From Girardinichthys multiradiatus (taxonomy: Eukaryota; Chordata; Actinopteri; Cyprinodontiformes; Goodeidae): 64,000 nucleotides of DNA. Each line of letters starts with the position of its first letter. The stretch's first letter is position 1. A program made the position numbers and the translations under genes. The notes below the pieces were generated by a model. That model was not told the origin of the DNA. It saw only the letters and a list, made by a program, of their open reading frames with translations, and searched no databases. The stretch covers positions 23,311,163-23,375,162 of the forward strand of contig NC_061811.1 of the NCBI RefSeq assembly GCF_021462225.1, given 5' to 3'. Positions 1 to 13,290 of this stretch are shown here, one piece after another.

Positions 1-1413
1 TGGATGTTTTGCTTTTCTTTAGTTATATGGAGAATAGAAATAAATTGTTGTCTGCCTCTCAGCAGCCTTCCTGACCAGTTTCCATCCTGACTGAGCACCT
101 TAATTTGGAATGTTTCTACTGTGCAATGATTTCCTAATTTTTGTCACAGCACCCCCTGAATGTATATATTATGTTAAATACTTTTTCCTTGACTGATGCC
201 TTTGTACAATGAAAATATTTTTTGTGATCTCTGCAGACTAAGGCTTTCTCTAAAGGATATGAATGAGCAAATTATAGAAAATCCTATGAGGGCAGCTGAA
301 ATGTATTACTGTTCAATCAGATTCATTATAATTGATGGCAAGTGTAAGTCAAGAAAACTGAAAGCTGATGTTGAATAAAAAGGTGCTTCAATACATGACT
401 AGTAAGTACAGCTATGTGACATGCTTTTTTATTTCTGTACATTTTCTTTCTAACAGATTTTTGTTGCAATGTACAGGATTTTTGGCAGAGTAAAGGTGGT
501 AAAAGTTTGCAAAGTGTTAATAAGTTTCACCAACCAAACCTGACATTTCAACAGGGGTATGTAGAGTCTGAATATACTCAATGTTTACATTCTGCTTCCC
601 TACTAAATGAAAGTATAAAATACTGATGTAACCTGAATTTCATACTCTAAGCTTTTCCGATGCCACTGAAACACAAGTGCATGAAAAAAAATGCATTTGT
701 TGAGTAGCTTTGATTGTTTGTCTTCCGTTCAGTCTCTTTGTTAGTGTGCCTCATAGTAAGTGGAATGACAATATTGCCTTATAATATTTGCCTTATAAAC
801 TCTACCAGTGTCTTACAGTAAGAAGCAGAATAATGTCTAATTATGCAAGGGGTTTCTAGTTCTCTGCCAATTTTTCATGGGAACAGAAAAGGTCTATTCA
901 TGGAGCAAATCCTCAGAGAATATGAAACTATTTCACCCCTTCTCACTGAGGAGACTCTGCAGAAGGTTTACCCCCTCCAACAAACTTTTCCCATAATAAG
1001 AGCACTTAGATGTCTCTGACCATGTTTCTGCAGAAGGACAAGTGGAAGGATTAACCAGCGTTGCCTTAGGTAAATGTAGAGTTACCAACACTAAATGAAG
1101 ATATATTACATATTTGCAGCAGATGAGGTGGCAAAACATAACGAAGTGTGGAGGCTTAAATTATGAAAAGCTTTCTGATCAAAGGGAAGGGAAAAGTGAT
1201 GTATTTAAGCAGGTCAGACTCTTTAAAAGCTGTTTTATTTATGCGCTTCTTAAAAGAAAGTCATAGTCAATATTTGGCAGCTGTGACATAAACGAGCACC
1301 ATTTTATAGGGGAGGGAGATTCATAAATATGCATAAAGATATTAGTGGGGTGTTAACAGTAAGCACCTGTCTACTTAACCATGACAGCAGCCCCGTGAGT
1401 GACTTTACAGAGA
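1..1413. other. AT-rich intergenic DNA
   Basis: Only short chance reading frames (up to about 70 codons), no splice-flanked homology and no repeat family recognised. Confidence 0.6.
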
Positions 1414-1482
1414 CCCCCCCCCCCCCCCCCCCCCCACCCCCCCCCCCCCCACCACCACCACCACCACCACCACCGCCACCCC
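1414..1482. repeat. C22-A-C14 tract followed by (ACC)n
   Basis: Low-complexity tract. The polyproline and polyhistidine reading frames across it are artefacts. The lengths may be unreliable in assembly. Confidence 0.95.
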
Positions 1483-1904
1483 CTCCTCAGGAAGCCAAGT
1501 GTCCTTCTTTACTTAATATCACCCCTCTATGCCTGTGACAGCGCTGCAGACAATCCACATCTGGGGGGAAAAAAAGGGTATGTTTTCTCAGATGTCAACC
1601 AGAGATGGTGAAAGCTCAAGGTTAGAGTTACCGGCTGGCACATGCGCCAGCCTGCCCGCCTGTTTTTCCTTTGCTCTCTGGGAATCATGTTGATATGCAC
1701 AGACTGAAATTAATAAAGCATTTCATATTTTTTTCCATCATCTCAATGGGTAGAAAAGTATATCATCTGTCAAGTTGACTTCTAAATTTAAAGTGCGGAA
1801 AGTCAAAAACCTTCTGTATATTGTTTTTTACCTTTTTCATGTTTTGTCAGCAAGAATTGAAAAGCTGTCAGGGGTTTTAGCTTGACAACCAAGTTTCAAG
1901 CACT

Positions 1905-2000
1905 TAGAATCAGAATCAGCTGGTTTAGCTAAGTGCACAAAACCAATGAATTTGACTTCGATCACTTTGCTTTACAGTCATTGTATATGTGTGTATGTAT
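1905..2000. repeat. LINE-tail-like fragment
   Basis: AGAATCAGAATCAGCTGGT then CCAATGAATTTGACTTCGAT resembles the common fish 3' tail built on an AGAATC unit. Short and weak. Confidence 0.35.
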
Positions 2001-2402
2001 TCATATCTAATTGTAGTTATGAACTTAGTTGTTCAATGTCATTTTCGAGCTAGTTCCAGATTAACATTTGCATTGGGTTGTAGTTTAGATAGGAGCTAGA
2101 CAATTATTAGTACTATTAAATGATTGCATTAATAAATCACTAATATTTTGCTTTTTACGCTGCTTTACTTTTACACGAGATAATTGGCTGTGACTAGAAA
2201 TGCTTTACATGTTCTGGTTCTCAGTGTTTTACAAAGGAAGATTATTTGTGTTACACCAGCTTCTACCTCAACATGCTGTGTAACCAATCAGTGACCAATG
2301 CAGAAGTAACGACAGCGTAAGGATTCATAAAATAGTTTTTACATAAACCACTATGATGTTTTGGAGATTGGAGTTGAGATTAGCCCCTCCCAGACTAGTG
2401 GA

Positions 2403-2441
2403 CCAGATTAGTTGGTCAGCTTTAAGGACCAACTAATCTGG
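2403..2441. repeat. Perfect 15-bp inverted repeat (hairpin)
   Basis: CCAGATTAGTTGGTC (2403-2417) and GACCAACTAATCTGG (2427-2441) with a 9-base spacer. No flanking element was recognised. Confidence 0.9.
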
Positions 2442-3644
2442 ATTTAGACAAAAGAAAGATGACCAGAGAGTTATATTCCAGGTGAGATGTGAGCTACTTA
2501 AACCTAAAAAAAATCCTGAACTGTCCCTTTAAAGCCACACCAGAGTGACTGTAATCTGATGATAATAGTGAAGGCAACAAAATGAAAGGGAGTGAAGGAG
2601 AAAAACAAACTAAGGAGGTGATGATCTGGAATGACTCAACATCTGTGTCAGAACCTGTTGAATGTACCACATGCATCTCGAACTGTCACGCCCTGTGGGA
2701 TGCCGGGCTCAGACAGATGCAGGACAAAAGGTGCTGTTGTTTACCACTGTGTTTCTTCTCTCCTGCCCTCCCTTCACCCTCCCAGTCTCTGTTTGCCTCG
2801 ACGGGAGACAGACCCCCCTCCTGTGTCAGTCAGGCAGGTGCTGCGTGGCTGATCTAAATGTGACGGCAGGGAGAAGCGAGTGTGGGTGGGTTTTTGCGGA
2901 GTGTGAGGGTTGCAGTGGGTCAGAACCCAACAAGCTGTGCAGGGAGGCTGTGCTCTGTCTCTTTTCCTTTTTTTCTTTTTCAGGACCCAGGTGGTTCCAT
3001 GCATGCCTCCACCTGTTCACCTAAAATGCCAGTCTGCCTCTCCTGGACGATTTTATCTTGCCAAGCAGATTACTTACCAAGGGTAGGTACTGAGGCGGAC
3101 ATGTGGGGGACAAACAAGCTGAGTAAACATGCAACTTTCTTGCCACCTGACCTTACAGCTGACTTCTATTGTGCCTTTAAGATAACTTTGAAGAGTTTGA
3201 ATTCAATATTGAACGCAGAAAAAGTGTCAACTTTACACAAAATGTCTTTTTTGTTACACTTGTTCTCTTTTTCCTCTCAGCTATCCTCTATAGTTGCTCT
3301 TTCCTGTTTTGTGCGATTAAAGACAGAAAGATTTGAACTCCTTGATCCGCCTGGGACCACTAAGAGACGACTTTCTCTAACTTCTGGCTAACCTTCATGT
3401 TTGATCAATAATCTTCCACAGAGGTTTCCTCTTTGCAGTTTGTTTCTGTTCTCCTGGTTGGCTTGCTGCTTACATCACAGCTAAGATGATGAAACTGATC
3501 AAACTTGCTTTTAACCCAACAAGCACTACAACAATTCAGCTAGGAAAACAGCAAAAAACTGAAAACAGATTTTATTTGCAGTAAACTACCAACCCACACC
3601 AATTTTGTATTTATGATATAAATGTCTGTACAGTTGTTTAAGAA
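2442..3644. other. Intergenic, one chance 169-codon frame
   Basis: The frame at 2882-3391 has low-complexity pyrimidine-derived residues and no recognisable domain. Nothing else seen. Confidence 0.5.
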
Positions 3645-4425
3645 CAGTGCCTTGCAAAAGTATTTAAAAACCTTGACATTTTCCCCATTTTGTCCACATC
3701 AGTGTTTTATTAAGAGTGTGAGAGGTCAACACAAAGTCGTGTATATTTGTGAATTTGGTGCAAAATGTAAAAACAGGTTTTTACAAAAATAATCTAAACA
3801 TTGTTTTTGTGAACAGCAATGTTCACGCTTTGCCACAGTGTCCCAATAGCATTTAGACCTGAACTTTGGTTAAGCCATTCCAACACATGAATAAACTAAT
3901 CTAAACGATCCCACTGTAGCTCCGACTGTATGTTTAAGATTTGTCTTGCTGATATTTGAGCCTTTGCTTTAATCTCAAGTCTTTAATAGCCTCTAACAGG
4001 TTTTCTTTCAGGACTCTCCTATATCTTGCTCCGTTATTCTTCCAATGATCCCTGACTGCTTATAAAGAACAACATCCCCATACCATGATGCTGCCAGGAA
4101 TATAGGCCAGGAAGTTACATTTTGGTGTCACTGGTCCAGAGTATATTCTTCCAAAGGTTTACTGTCCACATTTATGGCTTTTATTCCAATATGGCTTTCT
4201 TTTTGCCACTCTTTAATGCAGGTCAGATTTGCCACACGTTTCAGATTTTTATCTGTAAACAAATTTGAAAATTATTTATCCTTATCCTTTTGATTTGTAA
4301 TTATACATAACTTTATATTTCATATAAAATCCCAATGAAACACATTGAAGTTTTTGTTTATATGTGACAAAACATGAAAAATGTCCAGAGCAATGAACAT
4401 TTTTGCAAGATAAAGTATTAGACAT
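3645..4425 (-). mobile_element. Tc1-like (DD34E) fossil copy
   Basis: The left end reads GTGCCTTGCAAAAGTATT and the right end has TGACAAAACATGAAAA and TTTTGCAAGAT, the paired ends of the commonest fish Tc1 family. Between them are decayed antisense transposase segments, including the complement of the RATMEWFRSKH region at about 3900-3940 and of GLYGRVARRKP at about 4170-4215. Many stops and indels. Confidence 0.8.
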
Positions 4426-5239
4426 GTTGTTGGCTCCCCCTTTTTCTGCCAGGTATTTGATACCTAGGAAAAAAAAACAACTTTTGCCTAGAAGATGGAT
4501 GGACCCTGGCTGCTCTGACAGAGGTCAATGATTTCCCTTCCCATGTCCGCTGAGAAGTAAACACCAGGACACAGGCAGCCATTTCAGCTAAGCCTGGACC
4601 CCATGAGCTCTGTTGTGCAGCTCAAGATCCCTATCTCAGTGAAAAAAAATGAGCGCTCACCCCTCCTCACCACCCAGTCCGTTGTCCCGTTACTTTCATT
4701 ACGCATTTTTTGTTTATGCTTGGGCGCAACCGTGGCTGCTCCTGATGGTTTGAGGTCAGGCGTGACTGGCCACGGGTTACTCTAAATAAATACACACGGA
4801 CTAGCCAGGAAGGAGCGGGTAGGCTCCGTTTGCTGCCGAATCATCCTTGATTAATCAGCTGGCAGATTCAGGGTGACTTTTTGTATACAGTCTCCACCAC
4901 CACCATTCCTTCCCCCCATCTGAGCACCGCCTCCTAAGCCATGAAAGGTGATGGAATCAGGGCAGCGCATGCTGGGGCAATTCAGACAGCCGAGCAGATG
5001 GAGCGTTGCAGCATGGCCTTGCTCTGCAAAACACATACATATCTAATTTAGTCACACATGCTGAATATATGCACAAATGTGCAATACAGTCCAGTAACCT
5101 TTCTGACCAACTACAGCTTGTGCTCTCTGAACAAACTGACATAGAAGTTTAGTTTTAAGGCCTTAGCGGCAGCTGAGACACATGGCTTGCCGTCACACAC
5201 AATGGACTAAAAACTGTATTACTTAGATCATTTTTTCAG
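4426..5239. other. Intergenic, unassigned
   Basis: A moderately GC-rich pocket at 4540-4800, without coding homology. Confidence 0.5.
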
Positions 5240-6570
5240 TGCTTCGGTGCCTTCCAAAAGTATTCATGCTTCTTGGAGCTTTTTTTTTTTTTTTTGTTAA
5301 ATTACAATCCCACTATGTTTTTTATGGATTGTGTGATCTAGTCTGGCACAAAGCAACATATTAAAATTATACATGGTTCTTGAATTTTTCTGCAACAAAA
5401 ATGTTTTAAAATTGTAAATTGTTGCAATTATGCATTCAGGCCCTTAAATCAATACTGTGTAGAACTACCTTTTCCTGCATTTTTGCACATCTAGAGACTG
5501 AAATTTCTGCCCAACTTTCTTTTTTAATCTCAGTCTGACTGAATCGAGTGAACAGCAATTTTTAGGTCTTGCCAGAGATTTTCTTGCCTAAGATTTTGGT
5601 CTGGACTTTGACTATGGCATTGGAAACATGCAACTATGTTTTGATCTAAACCATTCCATTGTAGCTCTGGCTGTAGGTTTAAACTGAATGTACTGATGGA
5701 ACAAAGACCTAGACCTCTTTGTCAAGCCTCTAACAAGGTTTTTTTGCAAGGATTTCGATGAATTTAGTTCCCTCTGTCTTCCTATCAACTCTGACAAGCT
5801 TCTCACACCATGATGCTGCCACCAACATGTTCCACTATAGGGGTGTTTTCAGGGTGATGTGCAGTGTTCAATTGTTTTAGCCCACTGTAAAAATGGTACC
5901 GAAAAGAGGTGTTTTTACCTTGGGCAATAGTTACTGTGAAAATGATCTGTTAAAACTTTCCAGGATAAATATTTTTTTTTTTTTTGCAACCCAAGACAGC
6001 TTTAAATGCTTATGATAGCCCTTGGGATCCACTACTGAAGCATCACCTATTCTATTAGCGTGTTATAAGTAAAAGGAGACCTCTGGACTAACTCATGTTT
6101 GTACTTGTTTGCTTAAATCCACATGTGAAGATCTTCATTTTTACACATGATGGAGCATGATGGGATAATGTTCTTTTGTCCTCTTATAATCTCAGTCATC
6201 AGCAAACTAATTTGAACTAAATTCTTAGAACTGATCTGAATCCAAGAAGACTAAACAGTACTGGCTTTTTGCCTTACTCTCAATGCCCTCTGTGATCTCT
6301 GGGAGCTACGGGTGCTTTTCATCCCATTTCCACCTCTGGATACATATTGGTGAACAGCTTTTGTTTAAAATGAAATGCAAATGCATGCCACATTATTAGA
6401 TTATCATTTCCAAAACAAATATTTAAGAAAGCATGCATTATTTTCCTTTCACTTCACAGCCATGCACCACTTTGTGTTGGTTTATCACATAAAAATCCCC
6501 ATAAAATACAGTGAGGTTTCAGGGTGTAATATGACAAAATGAGAAAAAGTTCAAGGCGTAAAAATAATGA
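5240..6570 (-). mobile_element. Composite of decayed Tc1-like sequence
   Basis: It opens with GTGCCTTCCAAAAGTATTCA. At 5612-5700 the minus strand still encodes ARATMEWFRSKH, a Tc1 transposase segment. About 5880-6340 is unrecognised, then 6395-6570 is a Tc1 terminal arm (CACTTTGTGTTGGTTTATC, then AAAATCCCC). Probably two fragments or an insertion within one copy. Confidence 0.7.
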
Positions 6571-9500
6571 CGTGGTGTTTGCTCTTCAAACAATGCCTCC
6601 ACATCAGAAACAGTGAGAGGGTTTCCCCAGAGTTTATCTGATTTGAAACACCAGTATAAACAAAATCTTTACACGCAGCTGGCTATAAACTATAAAATAT
6701 CAATCTCCACAGTTCCCTGTCCAACTCTCGCCTCGTTTTCACCTTGCCATCTTTCTACTCCATTAAACTTACCTTGCAATGTACACGACACACCATCTCC
6801 TCCTAACTCTCACCTTGGCTGACATCATTAGGGGTGGTGCTGTTCTCTCACCTGTCAGCTCCACTCCACCATGCATCAGTAAAGCTTCAGGCAGACCGAG
6901 CAGACCCCTGTCACAAATGTTGACCCTCTCCCCTCGCCTTGGCTCCGCTGCTTTGCCCCTCACTGCTACTAGCAACCCCTCCTTTCCACTGCCGTGGCCT
7001 TCAGGCTCACACAGCTTACCTCCAAGTATCCGGCATACTTCCCCTGCGTTCCCACCACAGTTCAAGATCTCAACACTGACTCCAGACCTAGCCCCCGGCC
7101 TTAGCCCCTCAGTTCCTGTGCCTTACTTGCCCCCAGCATGGATCAACCTATCCTCAGGCAAGGTGTGGCCCCATGTGGGCCTGTCTGTCCAGAACACAGG
7201 TTATCAGCTCTGATCCCCACAATAGACTTCTAGCTGAATTTGTTGCCCTGAGGGGGTGAGGAGATGGAGAAACTAAGAAGTGAGAGTAGTCTGAACACAA
7301 GAGGCAAGGGATGAGTGACGAGAGGCGGAGAGCAAAAAAAAAAAAAAGAGAAAGAATAGGGGAAGCGGGACTGGGGCAAAGTTTTGCCTGAAGGCAGGGG
7401 CGAGCCCCTCAAAAACTAGCAGGCAGTTGGAGACTACAACAGGCATTTCTACAGAGGATGAACATGGGGGCTTTCAGGTGTGTGTCAGACACTAAGCACC
7501 ATTCCCTCTGTTCTCTGCTTCCTTTCCATGATGACACGCTTCAACCAACCCGCAAAACATCCTCTATAAACTACAAGTCAGACAGAAGACCTATTGCAGA
7601 GTTCTTTTAGTTCCTCTTTGTATTTCTTTCTGTGCATTTTTTAAAATCTTTTTTCATATTATTATGGACTCTTAATCACTCTTTTTTGTTTAGTTTTTAC
7701 ATTTGTTTATCCGGTCCCTCTAAAATACACTGACTGGATTTGAATATGTGCAGCCATAGTTTTCCCAGTCTAACAGATTTCATATCTGTTGCTGGACATG
7801 AAGTGTAAAATCCAAACCATATGCCACCATTTGGTGCAAATTACCCCAGATCCAGATTATCAGTAATAAAAAAAAACCTGTGTGAGTTTAAAGCGTCATT
7901 AATCCTCCAGCCGTTTTTGTTTTGCACTGAGCTTGCCAACCGCTCATTGAGGCTCGGTTTGTTATCGTGGTCGCAGACATTGTAATCAGGCCTCAATAAT
8001 CACACTTCCAGAAGCGGAATGTGCCTGGGGCCTACGCCAAGAGACTCTAATGCGGGGCGCCGCGGGCCGCTTGCCTGCAGACAGCGAGGGCTGGCAGATG
8101 GAGGCAGCCATTAAACACAGACAATCAGAGACACAATCACTGAGCAATATGTTGCTTGTACATGGAGAGGAAAAAGATGTGAAGGCTTACTCTGAATTTA
8201 GAGCAATTTAAATTGCTGTAGGGGGTGTGTGAAGGGTTCAGGGAATAATACTCTGGCAAATCGTATTTTATAAATGTAACTGTTAATTGGATGCTTTTAT
8301 AAAAGCATTGAATTTTAAAAAGTCACCTGAATTTACCTTCGTTTTGAGACACTTATTTTTTCATAAACAATTTTCTTTGATCTATATGTATATGTATGTG
8401 TGTGTATGTATGTCCGTGTATAAGATAGTTATTTACTGTAGGTTTTTTGGCTCTGGACAAATTTTTTTTATTAATAGAGGGTAGAAATGGATCTTTGGAT
8501 TGTAAAGGTTGGTGGCTTAAACCTCAGGCCAGCTCTGGTAATGACAGTGGGCAATTTGTTTGATACTCTGTAACACTTCTCCTTCATTTGTTTTCTCCCT
8601 AAGTTTATTCCTTCCCTTTTTTCTGTTTTCCCTTCTGTCTCTCGTTTCCTTTCCCTTTGTTTCAGAAGTTCAGGTTCCCGGAGTCTTGGAACATGAGGGC
8701 CGTACAAGTGTTTCCCGTTTCACTTCCTGAGTGGAAAGTTAGACATAGATGCTAGCGGAAGTAGTGTTAGTGCTGGAAGCATCTTTGTCAGAAAACCTCT
8801 GTCAACATGGCCTAAATCACATTGTGACTCCTGTTACATCTGCTTGTGCCAGTGGTTGGCTGCTTCAGTGAACAGAAAGGACAGTCTCAGGACATGATCA
8901 AAGAAGAAGACAGGATGCTATCAGGCAAACTGCTGAATGACACTTGAGTGAACCTGACTTTGTGCACGCAACAGACTCCTCTACCAGACTGCAAAGTCAG
9001 CACTTTCAAATCAGACTTTCTATTTTAAAATTAGCATCTTTCCAACTGTAAATGTTTCTCTCGAGGCTTTTTTTCTGCAGGCTTTTTCGTGCCTCCTTGT
9101 CTCTTTTTGTCTCTGAATCATAAACCTTTCCGGGAAGAGCTGGCAAGGATGCTGCCAAAGAGACATGGCAGCAATGAGGATGTCCAGATACTGCCTAACA
9201 AACACAATATATAGTACAGACAGTGAGGTCATATGACAGCATGTCTGGGTTGGCAGGTCTGCCTTTAGTGTCCTCCTCTTTAGAATATCTGTGGTTGTTT
9301 CCTTCTTAGATTTTAGAAGAATTTAATTTAAACAAGAATCACTGACTGTCACTGTGTTTAACTCTGTTTTCTCACCACCACTGCTTTATACTTTACAATG
9401 CAGCCTACTTCTTGATCTCATGTACGGCACTGCATTTGATTCACTGTTTTTCAGCACAGTAAATATCACACACTAATTCAGCTCATTGTGGAAAAAAAAA

Positions 9501-10779
9501 CAATGGCCTCAAGCCACATCTTATCAGATGAGTTTCTAGCAACCTTCGGGTCTTTTTATTTTTTTCACCGTATAAATAACGTTGCAAGGTTGTTTCATAT
9601 GTTTAGATCAAAAACTACACTGACAGCCAGCTGTGGGAAAGGGGCACAGAAAAAAAGACCTCTCACAATTAAATATCCTGTCTTAAGTGTTTTCAGGGAG
9701 TTTGTGTAAATAGAGCTCAGTCAGTACAGCAGTAAAAACCATTTCCTCCCACCGGCGCAGAGGTGCGCTGATGAACATGAAGCGGAACTGCATCATATGC
9801 ATCATTCCCTTGGGATGGTGACTGGCTTTTGTGTATTTCTTTCCATCAAGTGTTGAAGTCTATTTTTATAGAAATGTCTAGGTTATACCAAGCCTTTAAA
9901 TAGATTTACCATGAGTGTTCTAAAGTGGACTGTAATGTCATTTTTGAACCTTAAACTCTACAGAAAAAGAGAAAAACATTTTCTGTGACTTGCTTTTAAT
10001 TTTGTGGAACATGAGAGAATTTATGACTAATGTATATAAGTTTACCTTATTATTACTATAAATCATCAAAGAACTACACAGCAGAGACGTAAATGATCTT
10101 AACCATTGGACGTTAAAAGTGATCATTTCTGTCTCTTTTTTCATAAGTGCTGATTAGATATGAGCTATGCTAGATCTCCTCATTGTTAAACACATATTGC
10201 GTACAGTATTGCAGAGTTAATGGGACAGATAATTGATGGTGAACCATAGGAGGTTAATAATAGATGCTTAATTTGCTCCTATCAATTTGTTACATTTAAC
10301 ATCACTGTCTAAAGACACCATTCATTTTCCCAGCATTGACTAGAGTTTTTAACGGGTCTCACATTTGGGATATGCAAAGCCAGTAAAGAAAAACGTGATA
10401 AAAACAAGATCATTTATGATTATATATAACAGTGTATACAGTTAGTCACAGTAAAGACATCAGAGGTGTTTCATCAAAATATTAGATGATTAGATTTTAT
10501 GTAAATGTATTATGTAAACTCATCTAAACACAGAATCACATGTAAGTTTGTGAGTACATGCATGAAACACATTCTGCAACAGCAAGACTTTTTGCCTTTA
10601 GGATCAGCTACTCTGAAGTCTACAATGATGACACAAAACTTCTGGCATGGATAGTTTTATCAAAATCACCAACTTGGGCCAAGAAGAAGCTGCAGTTCAG
10701 TTTTTTCACATGTGTTTACTTTCTGACTCCTTTGTTTTATTATAATTATTAGAATCCTTTCAATCTCTATACTAGGTTA
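6571..10779. other. Intergenic, mostly single-copy in appearance
   Basis: 6700-7200 is C-rich with a 144-codon frame lacking any domain. 7870-8150 is GC-richer, has no repeat signature and contains GGGGCGCCGCGGGCCGC, so it is the best candidate here for a regulatory element. The rest is AT-rich without recognised features. Confidence 0.5.
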
Positions 10780-10905
10780 TTCTTGCAGGGTCACGAGGGT
10801 GCTGCTGCCTATCTCTTGAGGTCATTAGGTGAGAGGCAGTTCACCCTGGGCAGGTTGCCAGTCCATCACAGGACACACAGAAAAACAAACGCACAACTAA
10901 CCAGA
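10780..10905 (-). repeat. SINE-like repeat, truncated antisense copy
   Basis: GGCAGTTCACCCTGGGCAGG, TTGCCAGTCCATCACAGGA and CAAACGCACAACTAACC match the 3' half of the family. Confidence 0.55.
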
Positions 10906-12814
10906 GACAACTAAAGGCAATAAAAAAAAAAAGAATTATCAAACATTCATATTTTTGAGACTGTGTGTAAAAGCCGGAGAATCTACAGAGAGCCTATATA
11001 TGGAAAAGATCATGAAGACTTTATGCAGAAAGACTCCAGTTTGGCAATCAAACTGTAGAGTAGCAGGCAGCAACCAGGGTCTGCCAGTGTAGGTTGCTAT
11101 GATGGAAATTAATGCCTGTGTCAAAATATTGTGCATCTGCCCTGCATTTATGTGGCATATAACTATTGGACATTGACAAAGCAGTATCAAATTCCCATGA
11201 GTCTGATACTGTAGCATGTGTGAAGTGACGTCCGGCTAAGCGAGGCTGCCCCATATTTTTTGTGGTAACAGCTTCACAGCTCAGGGAGGCCATGTATACT
11301 GCACATATGCACCATAGCCACAACATTCTTTTAAGTATAACTCACATTTTTTAGCAATTATTCAATAATGATGATAATTTATCCTATGTTTCCCCATGCA
11401 GATGCCCTGTCTACCCTGGACAAGATTCACTTACCTCTTTATGCTGAATGCTCAGAGTGACTAACATGGCAGGGGTATTCTGGTTAATTCAGCAAATAAT
11501 TATTTGACCACTTGGTTACAACCAGACTGTGTAAGGGGGAATTAACTTTCTGCCCAAGATGTTCAGATGATGGTTAAGTATCAATACCACAAAAAATTAC
11601 TTAGTCCTTATTGTTGCACACTGTAAATTTCTGTATCTTTCATTTGAATATACAATACATGCAATATATGTCAGAGCATGTGCATCATAAATGTAACACA
11701 TAATTTATATGACTGACAACAGTTTATGTTTTACAAAATGCTTTCTATTTAGATTTGGACCTCTTTAAAACACAATTTTGGATACACAAACACACAAGGT
11801 GAGAAACAGGTTCAAAACCAGTGCGTAACAGAAATAGTTTCCTGGTGAGTATGTAGTGCTCCATCAACAACAAGGAAGTTTAAGTTTATTTTGTCTGACG
11901 CCACAAAAATTGTCTGACAGACTCAGTACTGAGGAGAAAATGATGATAATCGCAGGTCAGCTACTGTCCCAGGCCCTATACTGACTCCCTAGAAGACATC
12001 CTTTGTTTATAGATATCGGTTTCATTGTTTCCCTCCTAAACAATTCCTCGAGAACGCCAAGAGGAAACCCATCCTGTCTGGATGTTACATTCCTGTTCAT
12101 GCAACCAGCAGCAAGAGGTTACCTCACAGTGCTCTATACATGCACATCTCAAACCTAAGTAAACATTAAAGAAAACACATTAGTAGAAAATGAGCTATGG
12201 TAAAAAAAATATATATAATGCATTTCAGATGACAAAAATTGGGACTGTGGGGATATTCATTTTACACCATTCTTGAATCAATTAAATAGTAATTACTCTG
12301 TTTCTCTCCTTTCACCAATCTCCTTGACTGAGGGCATTTTAATGCTCCAGAGGCTCATCGATTCATAATCTGAATGGATGTAAATGGAGTGCATTGGAAC
12401 ACAGGATATGCAGTATGCCATGCATCACTCAGAGAGCTCAAACAAATTGGGAGCAGAATGATAGCTGCACCTTGGTGAAGATATGTGGCCACGTGAAGAA
12501 GGGAAGGTGGTGGAAGGTTGGAAGTATTAATCATACCAATTATTGAAAGTGTTTTTCGCTGACATCATCTTGTGGACTCATATATCAGTCGGGAGCAGCA
12601 GTCTTATGACTTAGTGACACAGCCTAAGTGGAGAACACTGAGCAGTAAAAGTTAGCAAGTTATATGGAGTGAAAAATGGAGCCATCAGATAGCCATAAGC
12701 ACCCAGAGTATGTTATTCCAAAGATTTCATGTCGAAAAGGCAGCTTTATAGATTGTTTCTTTACACATAATTAGGTGACTTCTGAACTCAATTGGTCGAG
12801 CTAAATTTTATTTA
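10906..12814. other. Intergenic, unassigned
   Basis: No coding homology or repeat recognised. Two overlapping minus-strand frames of 92 codons near 11000-11300 look accidental. Confidence 0.5.
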
Positions 12815-13290
12815 GAAGTATTAGAATACATATGCATGGCACACCTTTTAAATATTTGTTCAGACAAAATTAAAATCATTTTCCTTCAACTTCACAGTTA
12901 TGCACTACATTGTGTTGGTTTAATCACATAAAATCTCAATAAAACGTGTTGAGGTTTGAAGGGATAAACAGTTTAGCAAGGGACTATAAACCAAACTAAA
13001 CAATGATTATCAACATTACACACCCAGTTAATAAATTAAGAATATGCTAAGTTTTACACTGATTCTCGTGATATTTGTCATTTTAAATGTAAATTAGTGT
13101 CAAGCTGGATTAAAAGTGGGGTAAATGATAATGAGTCATATATATTTTAATCACATTCTTATAAAGGTGGGACACTGAAACTTTGTTAGTGTCAGTTCTA
13201 GATCCCAATAAAACAGATTGAAGCGGTGGTTATAACGTCAAAAAAAATCTCAAAAGGTTCAAAGGGTATGAGTACTTTGGCAAGGCGCTT
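12815..13290 (+). mobile_element. Tc1-like terminal fragment(s)
   Basis: At 12885-12960, CACTACATTGTGTTGG and CATAAAATCTCAATAAAAC are the typical 3' arm. At 13195-13290 a second arm ends GGTATGAGTACTTTGGCAAG. The 220 bp between them is unrelated AT-rich DNA. Confidence 0.65.

Noticed and set aside
1329..1611. Polyproline and polyhistidine frames
   Set aside because: Pure translation of the C-tract and (ACC)n.
2882..3391. 169-codon plus-strand open frame
   Set aside because: No domain, no homology I recognise, and much of it derives from pyrimidine-rich DNA; overlapping frames of similar length exist on both strands.
6779..7213. 144-codon proline/serine-rich frame
   Set aside because: C-rich sequence gives long open frames by chance; no start context, splice partner or domain.
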